A DNA stretch of 64,000 nucleotides from Phylloscopus collybita (lineage: Eukaryota > Chordata > Aves > Passeriformes > Phylloscopidae), in NCBI GenBank assembly GCA_027886175.1, contig JAJNNQ010000009.1, forward strand, positions 26,339,501 through 26,403,500. The letters run 5' to 3'. The translations under genes and the position numbers were made by a program. Below the pieces are notes generated by a model, which saw nothing but the letters and a program-made list of their open reading frames with translations, was not told where the DNA came from and did not search any database. This document shows positions 24,426-35,161 of the stretch, piece after piece (the stretch's first letter is position 1; the number at the start of each line of letters is the position of its first letter).

Positions 24426-25800
24426 ATCACTGAGAAAACAAAAGTCTCACTCTAGTGCCTGACAGCTCTTCTGTAGTCACTGCCTATGACATTCCGTGTT
24501 TCCCAGCTTATTGTGATTATTTTGCAAAGTCACAGGAATCAGGCCAGAGTCCAAGTCAGACTGAATGCATCCTCCCACGGGAGGAGAGAAAGCTCAATGC
24601 CTCAAGTGGAGAGACTCCACTGTCTCATAATTGCTCTTTCTGATCGCTCTCTGTGCCATCAGCCTTTGCCAGCTCAACAGCAGGAGTATGAGCCTGAGCT
24701 CTACCCGGGGCTCAGGACAATTGAAAAGTAGGACAATTGAAGGTTTTTCATTCATAGCTGGTGCTGCGGTGGAATGGCTCCTTCTCCCTAGGAACTTCTG
24801 CCAGCCAGGTAGCATTGCCACCAGGGCTGAGCAGAACAACTTTACTGCAGGCAGCAGAAAAGGGCTGACCACCTCTACAACCAGGAAGCATTTGATTCAT
24901 CTGCTGAGCAGCACCAAGGGTCAACAATATGATTATTGTGATGAGTCATCCTCATCCAGCTGAAGATGATCATGGAAACCCTGTGGGAAATGAACCCTTT
25001 TGAAGAGAGTAAATCAGCTGTTTTTAGCAACTGATCTTTTGTTCAGGTTGTTCAGGGTGTTGGAGGATAAGCTGATCATCAGTGAACACCAAGTGGTGGG
25101 ACAGAAGGAGAGTGTAACTCCAACAGTTTGTTGGAGTAGAGATGGAGGAGGCAAGGAGAGGCCTGCATATAGGTTTAGAGGCTGAAACTCATTTAACATC
25201 TCTACAGAACTGATAGCGGAGAAGGTGGGGGAAGCAGATCTCCCACAGGAAATCCCACTGTTGCAAGCAGTAGCTTTCCGTATGCCACAAATCTCTAGGA
25301 TTTTTGCAACCTCCGATGACAGGATTTGTGGGGTGAAAGTGCAATCCCAGCATGGCTTCCTGGTGAATAGGACACACACAGCAGTCAGGTGGATAGGTGA
25401 GTATTCCTTCACCTATCTCCAAACGCTAAGTGTACAAAGGATAGCCAAACAAGGGCGACCCTCCTCTTCTTCTCAGGCTGTTCCTCCAAGTGATGAGGGC
25501 CATAAGGCCCAGGAGCATTCTATCCAGATTTCTATCCTTGTTACACATGTTGAGTCTCAACTGCATTCACCTAGGTCTCAAATTTCTGCCCTGTCTTCTA
25601 ACAATGTATCTAGTCTTTCTGTTCTTCTGTGTAGCGCCATTCCCACCCCTGGAATTAAGGACCTTACCCATGTTTAAAGTCAAAAGCCTGGATCTGGTGA
25701 ATAGTAGAGGACTCTTGCTTTTATACTTGTGGGTGAGTCCCATTTCTGTTTTGAGGACTCCTTTCTGGAGTACCTGTAGCCTCTTTTGACTGGGAAGGTT
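24426..25800. other. Unclassified tract with 130-150-codon ORFs
   Basis: This region is less AT-rich than its flanks. It holds a forward ORF of 150 codons (25225-25677), an overlapping reverse ORF of 132 codons (25014-25412) and a forward ORF of 110 codons (24631-24963). The forward 150-codon product contains VNRTHTAVRWIG and a Ser-rich middle, but I recognise no domain, signal peptide or catalytic motif. Codon usage does not clearly favour one frame. It could be the internal part of an old transposon or retrovirus, or chance. Confidence 0.35.
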
Positions 25801-26790
25801 TGGTTAAGAATTAGGGGAATGAGTCAAAATAGTGTTTGAGAAGAGGATCAATAGCTGAGATAAAGAGGAATAAATGTACCTGAGTGTGGGTGAGGAAGCT
25901 TGGCGTTTGGGTTTTTTTGTTTTGCTAGGCTTTTTAGTAGATGTCTTGACTGTGACTTCAGCATTTATTCAAATAAATAACTAAAATTTGATTTTTATAT
26001 ACAGTCACAAGTTTGTTTGGTTTTTTTTAGTTTGTTACAATAATCTCAAGTGCATGTATAGGAAATAGCTCTAATCATATATCAAAAATGAATCAGTTTT
26101 AGGTTCAGAAATGCAGATGTTTATAAGAAGGGCCAAGATGGGTTTGCAGTGCAAAAGAAGTTTCTGGTAAAGTAGTTCCCTTTAATGGTGATTAAAGGAT
26201 TACAAATGTGTAGAAATGTGTACAGATGACACACATTTCCTGTTTCAAAATTAGTCTAAGTTAAAAGCAAATATGTATGTATATAGGTACTTACTGGAAT
26301 TTGAAGAACAAAATGCTTGATTTTGTGAGTTCTGTGTATCCGTACTGAAAGGAGATAGGCTATGTATTTAATTAGTAGCTTCAAATTAAGAGGTAATAGC
26401 TAATGAATCTGCTGAATCTCCTGACAAATCTGTATGTGGCTCCAGCTTCTCTCTCAGCTGAAGCCTGCCCCCCACCACATCTCTTTTGGAAAAGTCCTGG
26501 CTTCTGTATTTTGTTTGCAGAATGAGTAGTGACCTAAAAGCTTTTTTGTGGAGCTATGTCTCTTGTCTCAGAAGATGTTGCCGTGTAATTGAAAAGGTGT
26601 TCTTTTCAATGGTACCCAAAGTACTGGTACTTTATGGTTGTGCCTGGCCATTTCAAGGTTAGTTTTTCTCAGTCAAAGAAAAAATTATGAAAGCTTTCAC
26701 TTAATTCACCTGCACACTCATGCATATTATGCATTTCCCCTTGGAACTGAAAACAAAACCAAACCAAAGCAAATGGAAGGAGGGAGACCT
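25801..26790. other. Non-coding unique DNA
   Basis: AT-rich sequence with no gene or repeat recognised. Confidence 0.5.
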
Positions 26791-26799
26791 GAAGTGAGC

Positions 26800-26924
26800 C
26801 GTACTACGCGTTGCAAATGCTGAGCAGTGATGAGCAGGAGGAGCGCGTCTGCTGCGCTCGCTGGGTCGGTGCTGCCACCCGCCGGCGCTGGGCTGGGGCT
26901 GCCCGCGGTCCCACTCCGGGCTCG
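26800..26924. promoter_or_regulatory. Isolated CpG cluster (mini CpG island)
   Basis: I count 15 CpG dinucleotides in about 125 bases, including GAGCGCGTC, CCGCCGGCGC and CCCGCGG, in a window where CpG is otherwise rare. GC content rises sharply just here and drops at both sides. CpG clusters that escape decay are usually unmethylated regulatory DNA or recently arrived sequence. No TATA box, exon or repeat match is evident beside it. It is too short for standard CpG-island criteria, so the regulatory label is an inference. Confidence 0.45.
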
Positions 26925-28575
26925 AGGAAAAGCCAAGGGAGAGATGCAAGGGATATTTTCTGGAATTGTGCAGGAATAGGTATAATTTGTCTGAAGAACA
27001 CTGAGACTCTTTAACACCGACGGTCTTGTCTGACAACGGCCACATTAATACAGATCTAATAAGTTTTTTCATTCATATTTTCTGTTTAGTTTTTTTAATA
27101 GTTTTGTTCCTTTTGTTGTTCTCATGACTGTAATAGTGAGGATAGTATATATTAGGGGTAGTGATATTTCATTTGCAAAAAGCTCCTTACTGAAAACTGT
27201 CCCTTTTAGTGATGTCCAAATATAAAATGTCACTTGTTCTGTATAAAAAGACTCCAAGTTAATACCAGTAACAAGAAATCCACCCTAGAGCAAAACAATA
27301 CCAGTGAGACCTGAGGGGGTTATCTCAGCTGTAACAGAGACCTCTCCCCTATAATTTACCCAGATGGCTCAATCTCTCTAAACTCCAGAGCAAACACATA
27401 AGATTGAAAGAATGTTTTGAAGGTCAGCATGTTTTGAACCTTTCCAGTGAAAGTATTGCAAAATCACTGCCGAGCATTCTGCCAGGATCTCCCGTTATTT
27501 GTAGATTGAGTTTGATTTTGCTGCACACTGGCCTCGTTGCTGCACAATGTCACTTATGAACATTTTAGGCCTTAATTGCCCTTTAAAATGTTTTTTAGGA
27601 TGTCTGTGGTTTAATACAAAGATGCACATCTATTTAACCTCAGCATATGTGTGAGCTTTGTGACTCTACTGCTTGTTATTCAACCCATTTTAAGGTACTG
27701 CTTTTTTAAGGAAAGGTTTGCTAACTAGAACAGAGATTACACAAATGTGAGTTATTAGATACCGTAATGATTAACTGACAGGTTTTGATTAGCAACCTTA
27801 AGCTACCTTTTCCTTATTGCATTAAATGTTTTAGCTTTCTCAATTTCTTGGTCTCGGTGTCTGTTTCAAATCTTGCAGTTGTATCTTCCATCCCAGACAT
27901 GGCTTATGTTACAAGCCAGGACCCCATTACTCTCTTGTAATATGAGTTGTTATATATATATATGTACATATATATATATATATATTCTTGAAGGAGCTCT
28001 TACTGTAAGTCTGAGGTTACTCTTCTTTATTTTTGTTTCTGGAAGCTAACTAAAGCAGAGGTGAAGGATACTGGACAAAGAATTGAATTCCTCATTTAAT
28101 GGGAGTATCATTTTCTATTTTTGCTGCCATGATATCTCTGGCATGCTTTCAGTGTGACATAGATGGGAGGAGTTAAAATTTTTTCTTAGCATATAAGTAG
28201 GAGAGTTCAAGGTGGAATTGGGGTGGGAATTGATTTATTACTCTCCAAAATAAATAGATCAGATTCTGGATGTGGTAGCCTATTACATCCCAGGATAAAA
28301 GGCTATCTTTTGCACCCATACTGAGTGCTACTGACAACTGTGAGACTTCTTACATAGTTTTACAGCATGTCTGGATCTGACTGGTGGAGAGAGGTGATAA
28401 GAAGTGGTACAGGAGGGCTTGGCAGCCCTCAAACATGGGGTGATGTGGGGAAATATCAGGGATAGAGGGGAAAAGGATAGTGAAGGTGCCCCCTGTATGT
28501 TTGGGTGTATTTCTGGGATGGGTCTCCTGATTCACATGGTGCAGGTAACTGGCTGTGGTTGGAAGGCAGACAGCG
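26925..28575. other. Non-coding unique DNA
   Basis: No gene recognised. Contains the AT dinucleotide palindrome at 27951-27985. Confidence 0.5.
27951..27985. repeat. (TA)n microsatellite with central GTAC
   Basis: TA units flank a central GTAC at 27964-27967, giving a perfect self-complementary segment of about 30 bases that can extrude as a cruciform. Confidence 0.9.
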
Positions 28576-28599
28576 CTAAAGAGTGTGTTTTGAATCAGT

Positions 28600-28901
28600 A
28601 TATTTTGGAGAAACGTGATCTATTTTGTTGTTTAAAAAGCTGTGGAAGAAGCTCTTCAGGAGGAAGTAAGAAGACGCAAACAAGCGAAAGGAATGCAGGC
28701 GAGCAGTCGCATGCTGCAGGTTGTCGCTGAAAGGTGCAGTGTTGCCTTTTCCCACGGGGTGGTGCTGAGGAAACTCTGGGTCGGCAGCAGAAACCAGGGC
28801 TGCCTGTGCTGCCCTGTCTTGAGTTTCTGAGCCTCGAACAGGCTTCACAGGAGCAGAGGCATCATCACCCTCAGACAAAAGAGCAGTTCCGTGTCCATTC
28901 C
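28600..28901. other. Coding-like block, strand uncertain
   Basis: Both strands stay open here. The minus strand has a 141-codon ORF (28576-29001) and the plus strand one of 62 codons (28642-28830). G+C and CpG are raised only over about 28640-28890. On the minus strand an AG acceptor (ACAG/GAATGG, exon side starting at 28901) precedes a run containing LSEGDDASAPVKPVRGS and LQHATARLHSFRLFASSYF. On the plus strand an AG at TTTAAAAAG precedes VEEALQEEVRRRKQAK. I recognise neither protein. It could be a lone exon, a retrocopy fragment or chance. Confidence 0.3.
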
Positions 28902-31900
28902 TGTGATAGTCTCTTAATATCTTGTTAATAATATACTTCAGTATAGGCAGTAAATCAGTAATTCTAAAAAATTCAAAAAAAATCACTCTTACTTGAGTCA
29001 TTCTGATAGTTTTGTCACTTTATAATCCTGTTTTTTCTAATTTTGTTTTCTTTCCTTCCTTTCAGTGACCGATCTTTGTTGTGTGTTTGCTTGGTTTGTG
29101 TTTGTCGGTCTGAGACTTCAGCTTTACAAATTATTTTACTAGTGATTGATCCAGGTACAGACCCTGCCCCTCCTCTCAGCTGTGCACTTTCACCTTGACT
29201 TTTTTATTCTGCTATGATGGTTTACTTACAAGTGGTTTACTTGATTGCTCTATCTGCTAAGTTTTGTAATAAAAAATTCCCTTTTATAATGGGGATTTTA
29301 CCCTATATATGTACCTTATGCTGCTCTTCTGTTTTTAAATTTGTACTGATATCACAGGTCTGTTCAGGAGAGTGGTGACACCAATACTAGCATTGAGCAG
29401 AACTGAGATAATGGTAACTTCAGCAGCTGGCTGGTTGATTATGTGATAACTGGAGGCTAAAGGACATTTCTATTCCCTGTATATGACCTTATATATTTCC
29501 TGTGTATTCCTTACATGGGATTTTTTTTGTTGTTGTTTTTACAATATGATGTTCTAGTTCAAGGCTAAATTTTGGCAAAAGAGCCTTGCAGCTCTTCACA
29601 GGAATTTGCTCCCTGTCAGAAACATTTATTCACTTTCAGAGTCTGCCATCCACTTGGGACACTCTGTGGTGTTGGTCATGTCTTGTAAGCCTCGTGGGAT
29701 AAGTATTTGAATTACTTCTGTGCCTGCATATGGGAGACAGCCTTTCTAAGCACATTTTATTGCTCATGCACTTACACTGTTTTTCAGGAGTGGTGATATG
29801 ACATTAGAAGTTCCACAGGTTGAAACTCTCTGTTAGCAATCAAAAGGTAGAAATATTGAAAATGCTTTGTGAGTTTAATGATGACCTGAAAATAATTCAA
29901 CTTGGTCTTTTGGCACTTGAATTGCTTTGGGATCCAGCCAGTACTTCAGGGCTTCAATGTCTGAAACAATGCAGTGCTGCAGGCCATTTTTAGGATGTAA
30001 ATTACTGTGGGTGGCTCATCTTTTTGTGTGTCTTCAAAGGATATGCAGTGTCCTGATCATTTTCCTTCAGAATCATAAAAACAAGAACCATCAATAGCAC
30101 TTTCTAACATTGATTAAAATTAATGTGAACAGTCATGAAGTCTTTCAGAAAAGGTTTTCCTTGCTAGTTTAGGACCACTACAAAAACATTCCCAGGACAG
30201 CCTGTCTTTCTGTAAACATGCTTCATGTTAAAGATGAGATTTTATCAGTCATTATGTTGATTTGTTTACCCACTATTTGTGTTGTCTTCAAACTGATTTG
30301 GCAGTAGGTAGCTCTCTATCTTGAATTTGGAATTACATGTTGGATCAGAGCACAGTGAGTTTAACCCAGTCAACGAATTGAATACATCCAATGGAAATAG
30401 AATGTGATAAAGCAAAAACATTTGTTTATTGTAGATTGTATTGGTCTTCCACTAAAATAGAGACTCTTTTGTGATGGGAACACTGATGTTATTCATACAT
30501 GATTGTTTCCTGTTTCAATTGAAATCAATTTCTGATAACAACAGGAGCCATCCCTTTTGTAGCTGAACACATTTCCTAATACACCTCATTGTTGATTTCC
30601 ACAAAGTTTTTTGTAAGGTATTTATACAAAGGCCTATTAATGCTAGCATTGTTGGGAATAAAAGTTCTGCTATATTTATGTAGTTCTTTCAGAAATTTGT
30701 GCCAAGGGATGCCATAAGAGAAAATAACCTTTTGGATTTAATTTACCTTCTTCTGGTTAGGCATTTGGCTGCTCACAGCCAAGTGAATATTCATTTAAAG
30801 TGAATGAATATGCCCTGGCTGTGAATAATGGCTGTGTTGTAGTTGGAACAGAGTCATATAATTTTTCCAGTTCTGTGTTGCAAATGTAGCTTCAGTTCAA
30901 ATGTCTGCACTATGCTTCTGTTTTTTGCACAGAACTGAACCAGCTGAGGAGCATATAAAATTTGGACATAAATAGAAAAAACCCCAGAGTTTCTCCTCAT
31001 ATTTTATTTGAAATTACCCATAAAATAAGATTTTGTATTTTTTAATGTATAGCTTTACTGTTTATGTCCTGTGTGAAGTTGTTTTACAGAATGTGCTGAA
31101 AATTGTAATCAGCAAACGATTTTTTGAAGATGATGCAGAATTGCTTTTGCACTAATGAAGTGTTGAAGGTCATCTCTTAGGGAGCTCTTGTAGTCCATTT
31201 AGGTATAGGTTCTAATTCATAAAACTATGCTGTGGGACAAAAGTCCTGTATTACAGGCCGATGTGCAAAGGCAAGAAAATAAAAGGCTTATGCATGAAGC
31301 AGTATCAGTTGTTACCATATTTTGAAGCAAAATTCAGGTCCATGCAGGTTATCTCTGTCAGAAAAAGCATGAAATTGTGTATCTTAAGGGCAATTCCCCC
31401 ATTTATTGACAAATAATTAAAAGTACCCCAAAGAACCAAAAAGCAATTCTGTTTTTAATCACAAGAAGATTAATTAATTTCTTAGGATTTCAAGAATTCC
31501 TGTCAAAACTTAAATAAAACAAATTTTATATGGTAATCCTGTGAGATCACAGTATTACAGGATGATTGGTCGGAAAGTCCTTTCAAAACTTCTTGCACTT
31601 GCTCACCCTCTCAAACTGTGTTTTTGAAGCCAGGCTAGATAACAAAGCCAGTGTATATAACAAAGATGCAGATAGGAATCAGCAGCTGGGGGCAGCAGAA
31701 ACAAAGCAGGATTGCTCTTAGCTTGAATTTAGTGTCTTAATGCCTGATGTTACCTTTCTGGAGTTTTGTTCATGTTTTTCTACCTCTCTCTCATTGAAAC
31801 AATATCCAGAAAAAACTATGTTATTTACTGATGTTTAACACAACCTAGCCGTACTTCTCTATACAAGACTCACTTCTGTCTGTAATGTTAGAACTGCCAT

Positions 31901-32347
31901 TGCCCTTTGTAAACAATGCCCTATTTTCCAGCAGAGACTGCAGCCTTCTAGTAGCTACTGTTCACTCTTGATATTCCAGAACAGAGCTTTGCTCATCTCA
32001 AGTGTACCCATAAAATCAAACTCTTCATAGCAGAGGAGGAAAACTTAGGTTTTCAATAGATAACATGGTGACAGGTGAGTGAAGGTTAATATCTCTGGAG
32101 AAACCCCATGGCCTTCCAAATTGTTGAGTATGTTGTTAATGGTGATTTCCATGAGACAGGACTGTTACCTTTATGAAGAATATTCACTGAATGCATTTGG
32201 TCCCTTTGGGGACAGAAATTTTAAGTTGTGCTTTTTCTGCTGAAAATGTCTGCCGTCAGGTAAGGGTTGTTTCAGGGCTGGCTAGTGACATTTCTATGTT
32301 AGCAGGATTCTGTACTGCATACATGGGGCATGCTTATGTGAATATAT
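28902..32347. other. AT-rich non-coding unique DNA
   Basis: No gene seen. A hairpin at 30773-30824 is listed separately. A short stretch near 31550-31580 faintly resembles a CR1 tail but is too decayed to call. Confidence 0.5.
30773..30824. repeat. 52-nt imperfect hairpin
   Basis: TCACAGCCA (30773-30781) pairs with TGGCTGTGA (30816-30824), and ATATTCATT (30787-30795) pairs with AATGAATAT (30803-30811). They are separated by a 5x4-nt internal loop and closed by a 7-nt loop. Both 9-bp helices are perfect. It is shorter than a usual pre-miRNA and has no obvious lower stem. Confidence 0.6.
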
Positions 32348-33094
32348 TGGCTTTGTGTGGCAAGGTTTTGGTACTGGGGGGCCTACAGGGGTGCCTTCTG
32401 TGAGAAGCTGCCAGAAGCTTCCCACGTGTCTGACAGAGGCAATGACTGCAGGCTCCAAGCTGGACCCACTGCTGGCCAAGGCTGAGCCCAGCAGTGACAC
32501 TGGTAGTGCCTCTGGAACAACACTTTCAAGAAAGGGTGGAAAACACCTGTGTAACAGCACCCAGATAAAACAGGAGTCAGAATATTTGAGGAAACAGCCC
32601 TGCAGGCACCAGGGTCTCTGCCCCAGGCACTGGTGCAGAGATTTCCCTGCAGCCTGTGGGAAGGACATGTTGGAGTGTTGGAGAAGTTTACAGAGAACTC
32701 TCTGCAGTGGGGCGGATCCCACGCTGGAGCAGGGGAAGAATGCACTCCCCTGACAAGGAGTGGCAGACACAATGTGTGATGAACTGGCCACAGCCCCCAT
32801 TCCCCATCTCCCTGTGCTCCTGGCAGGTAGAGGTAGAGAATTCAGGAGTGAAATTGAGCCAAGGAAGAAGGGAGGAGTGGGAGAGAAGATAGTTTAAGAC
32901 GTGGTTTTCCCTCTCATTACCCTGCTCTGATTTGATTGGATGAATTAAACTAATTTTCCCAAGTTCAGTCTACTTTGCCTGTCACAATAATTGCTGAGTG
33001 ATCTCTCCCTGCCCTTACCTTGACACAAGCTTGTTGTCATAGCAGAGACACAGCAGCTTTAATGGGCGCCTGACAACCAGACAGGGGACACCCA
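32348..33094 (+). mobile_element. Solo LTR of an endogenous retrovirus, decayed copy
   Basis: It aligns along its length with the LTR at 42325-43322 in the same order: GGCAAGGTTTTGGTA, GAGAAGCTGCCAGAAGCTTC, GCTGGCCAAGGCTGAGCCCA, GATCCCACGCTGGAGCAGG, CCCCCATTCCCCATCTCCCT, a GAGTGATCTCTCCCTGCCCTT block and GGGCGCCTGACA...CCAGACAGGG. Several internal repeats are deleted, making it about 250 bp shorter. The TATA-like ATATTTAAG of the other copy reads ACTTTCAAG here, and the AATAAA has become GAATTAAA. It is therefore very unlikely to be transcriptionally competent. No internal retroviral genes follow. The reverse 168-codon and forward 132-codon ORFs in it are chance frames. I associate this LTR type with ERVL-like elements of songbirds, from memory. 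Confidence 0.8.
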
Positions 33095-33282
33095 TTGTGG
33101 GCAAGGGTGTTCTGAACATGTTTGAGGGTACTCTGCTACTTGAGAATGGGTGTATTGAAATGGTGTTGTGGGACTGTGTAAGGAGGAAGGAGCCAGTGCT
33201 AGTGATATTTTGTCCATAGGAAATTTAGGTTGAAGTCCTCAGAAAAAATTCTTCTGGCCTTCACCTAAAATTTGTTTTCTTG

Positions 33283-33720
33283 AGTGCTGGTAGCTCTGTG
33301 TGCAGCTGCAGTGCCAGCTCCAGGTTGAGCTCTGGTGGTGAGAGCCCCACACAAGGCAGTGAACTGGAACCAACCTTTGCACAACAAAGGGCACAGGGAC
33401 CTGTGGTGCCAGCCAGGGGACCAGACACTCAGAGACACGGCAGGAGCTGAGGGCTCAGCTGGAAGACCCCAGACTTCCCTGCTGGCAGGGTACAAAAGCC
33501 CAGGGGCTCCTTTGCTCGAGGTCCCTCCTTGGAGGCACCAGCTCCAGCTGTTACTCTGTTGTTGCACCAGGATTCAATTACTGAAAGGATCCAAAGGTCT
33601 GAGACTCTGATATGGAAACCTTGTATGACCTTGTGAGTGTGAGATGTGTAGCTGTGAGATGGCCTCTGTCCAAGGGACACTGCCAGAGTGGCTCCTGGAT
33701 GGTCAGACAGTCCTTAACAG
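33283..33720 (+). repeat. Interspersed repeat, copy 2 (probably LTR-derived)
   Basis: Second copy of the repeat at 58-533, starting about 190 bp downstream of the solo LTR. Bases 33283-33452 match 58-227 with 166 of 170 identical and no gap. From 33453 the copies diverge strongly, this one having a GGTACAAAAGCC TATA-like site, GGATCCAAAGGTCTGAGACT and a closing TGGTCAGACAGTCCTTAACA. No protein is evident. The close spacing to the upstream LTR may mean that both belong to one degraded provirus, or may be coincidence. Confidence 0.7.
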
Positions 33721-35073
33721 TTTTAGGGGAACTCCTCATTTTCCAAATGAGAGCCTAAGCAGAACTCAGATGCGTGCAGTATGAATCTTGGGAAGAGCTG
33801 AGAGCTTGCATCATTTGATAACATAAATTAAGTCTGTGTACACCTCTCCCTTTGACTATCCATTTTATATATATATTTCATCTGTGAGAAATGTCCCTAG
33901 TCTTTTCTTTATCTGTGAGTGCAAGGACTGATGAATAAAGAGCATTTGACAAAGTAACAAATATTTTTATGAAGACAAAGATATTCAGAGCAAAATGAGT
34001 CTAGGGAATCATTCAGAAAGATCAAAAGCTTGTTTTCTTCATTATGCTACTAGGCACTGAAAGGAAAACAATACATTTTTTATCAAAGTACCACACTGTC
34101 TCATTGCAGCATAAATAAAAACCAATCTAGTTTATAGCAAAGTTACTGAACTGCTGGCCTGTGAACTGTATGAGCTGAAGGATGAATTTGTCTCAGGTCT
34201 ATAAAATTTTCATACAGTTATGCTAAGCATCTATTTCCTCAAACTACTGCTGAGCCTGTCCATCTCCAGGAAATGATAAATTTGATTTCTGGGGGGCCCA
34301 ATACCAGGCCATGATTCTTAAAATGCTGGGCAGTCCTGATTGAAAAATAAGGGATTTCATTATAAAAATCTGGCAACTTCTTTTGCTTTAAAAAGAAAAT
34401 AATATAAGAATAATTTAAAAACAGAATACTGGACTATTTGGTATGTAGTGATATAGTATGACAAGTTGATAATATAAATATTGCTGTGTGTTGACAACAT
34501 CCAGTAAAATATATATAGTATGCATCTGTAATAGAATAAGATAAAAATAATAATTGTAAGCATGAAAAATGCAGTTTTAACACAGCATTTTTAATTGTAT
34601 TTCAAAGGAAATATTGAGAGTACTTGCATTTATTCTGAATTGAAATGAGATCATTTTGAAGTGCCTTTGTTTCCTGTGAAGTGGAAATTTGAAGTGCTGA
34701 TCAGTTCTATTTCTGGAGGAACTTTGTAACTGATTAGATGTCAGACTAATCACTAGTTCTTGTTTTCAAAAGTCCAGAGAAGGAAGCTGTCACTTTGAGT
34801 TCCCAAAACTATTTTCTGTATGTGTGTTGCAGTTTGTACATCTTTGTAGTCAATCTAGTCTTCACTCAATCATCTGTATATCTGTATGCATTTGGAAATT
34901 TCTCTTTGTTGATGAACTTTTTTCCCCAGTTGTCAATAATAGATATACTAAACATTGCTTTCATCATTGATTTTCCATCTACCATCTGTACAGGAGAAAC
35001 CATGGGAAAACAGGTTCTTTGAGAGCTCAGAATCCTGTATTAGGCTGTAGTTATTTTACATGTCCATGTGCAA
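33721..35073. other. AT-rich non-coding unique DNA
   Basis: No gene or repeat recognised. Confidence 0.5.
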
Positions 35074-35115
35074 GAGTAAACATGATTAACTCATGAGTAA
35101 ACATGATTAACTCCA
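35074..35115. repeat. Two tandem 21-bp units
   Basis: GAGTAAACATGATTAACTCA(T) is followed at once by a second copy ending in CCA. The second copy runs into the CR1 tail. Confidence 0.9.
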
Positions 35116-35161
35116 TGAACTTAGAGGTCTTTTCCATCCTAAATGATTCTATGATTGTATG
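35108..35161 (+). mobile_element. CR1 LINE tail fragment
   Basis: TAACTCCATGAACTTAGAGG, then TCTTTTCCATCCTAAATGAT and a terminal TCTATGATTGTATGA, is the sense 3' end of an avian CR1. Only about 54 bp was integrated. Confidence 0.85.

Noticed and set aside
24148..24462. ORFs of 86-104 codons encoding SFPFL or GKERK repeats
   Set aside because: They are the translation of the TTTCC array, which has no stop in any frame. No start context, splice site or homologue supports a protein.
31540..31590. Possible minus-strand CR1 tail (CACAGTATTACAGGATGATT)
   Set aside because: The resemblance is limited to a few words and does not continue into the next CR1 block.
32294..32800. 168-codon minus ORF and overlapping 132-codon plus ORF
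   Set aside because: Both fall within the decayed LTR and read through non-coding repeat sequence.
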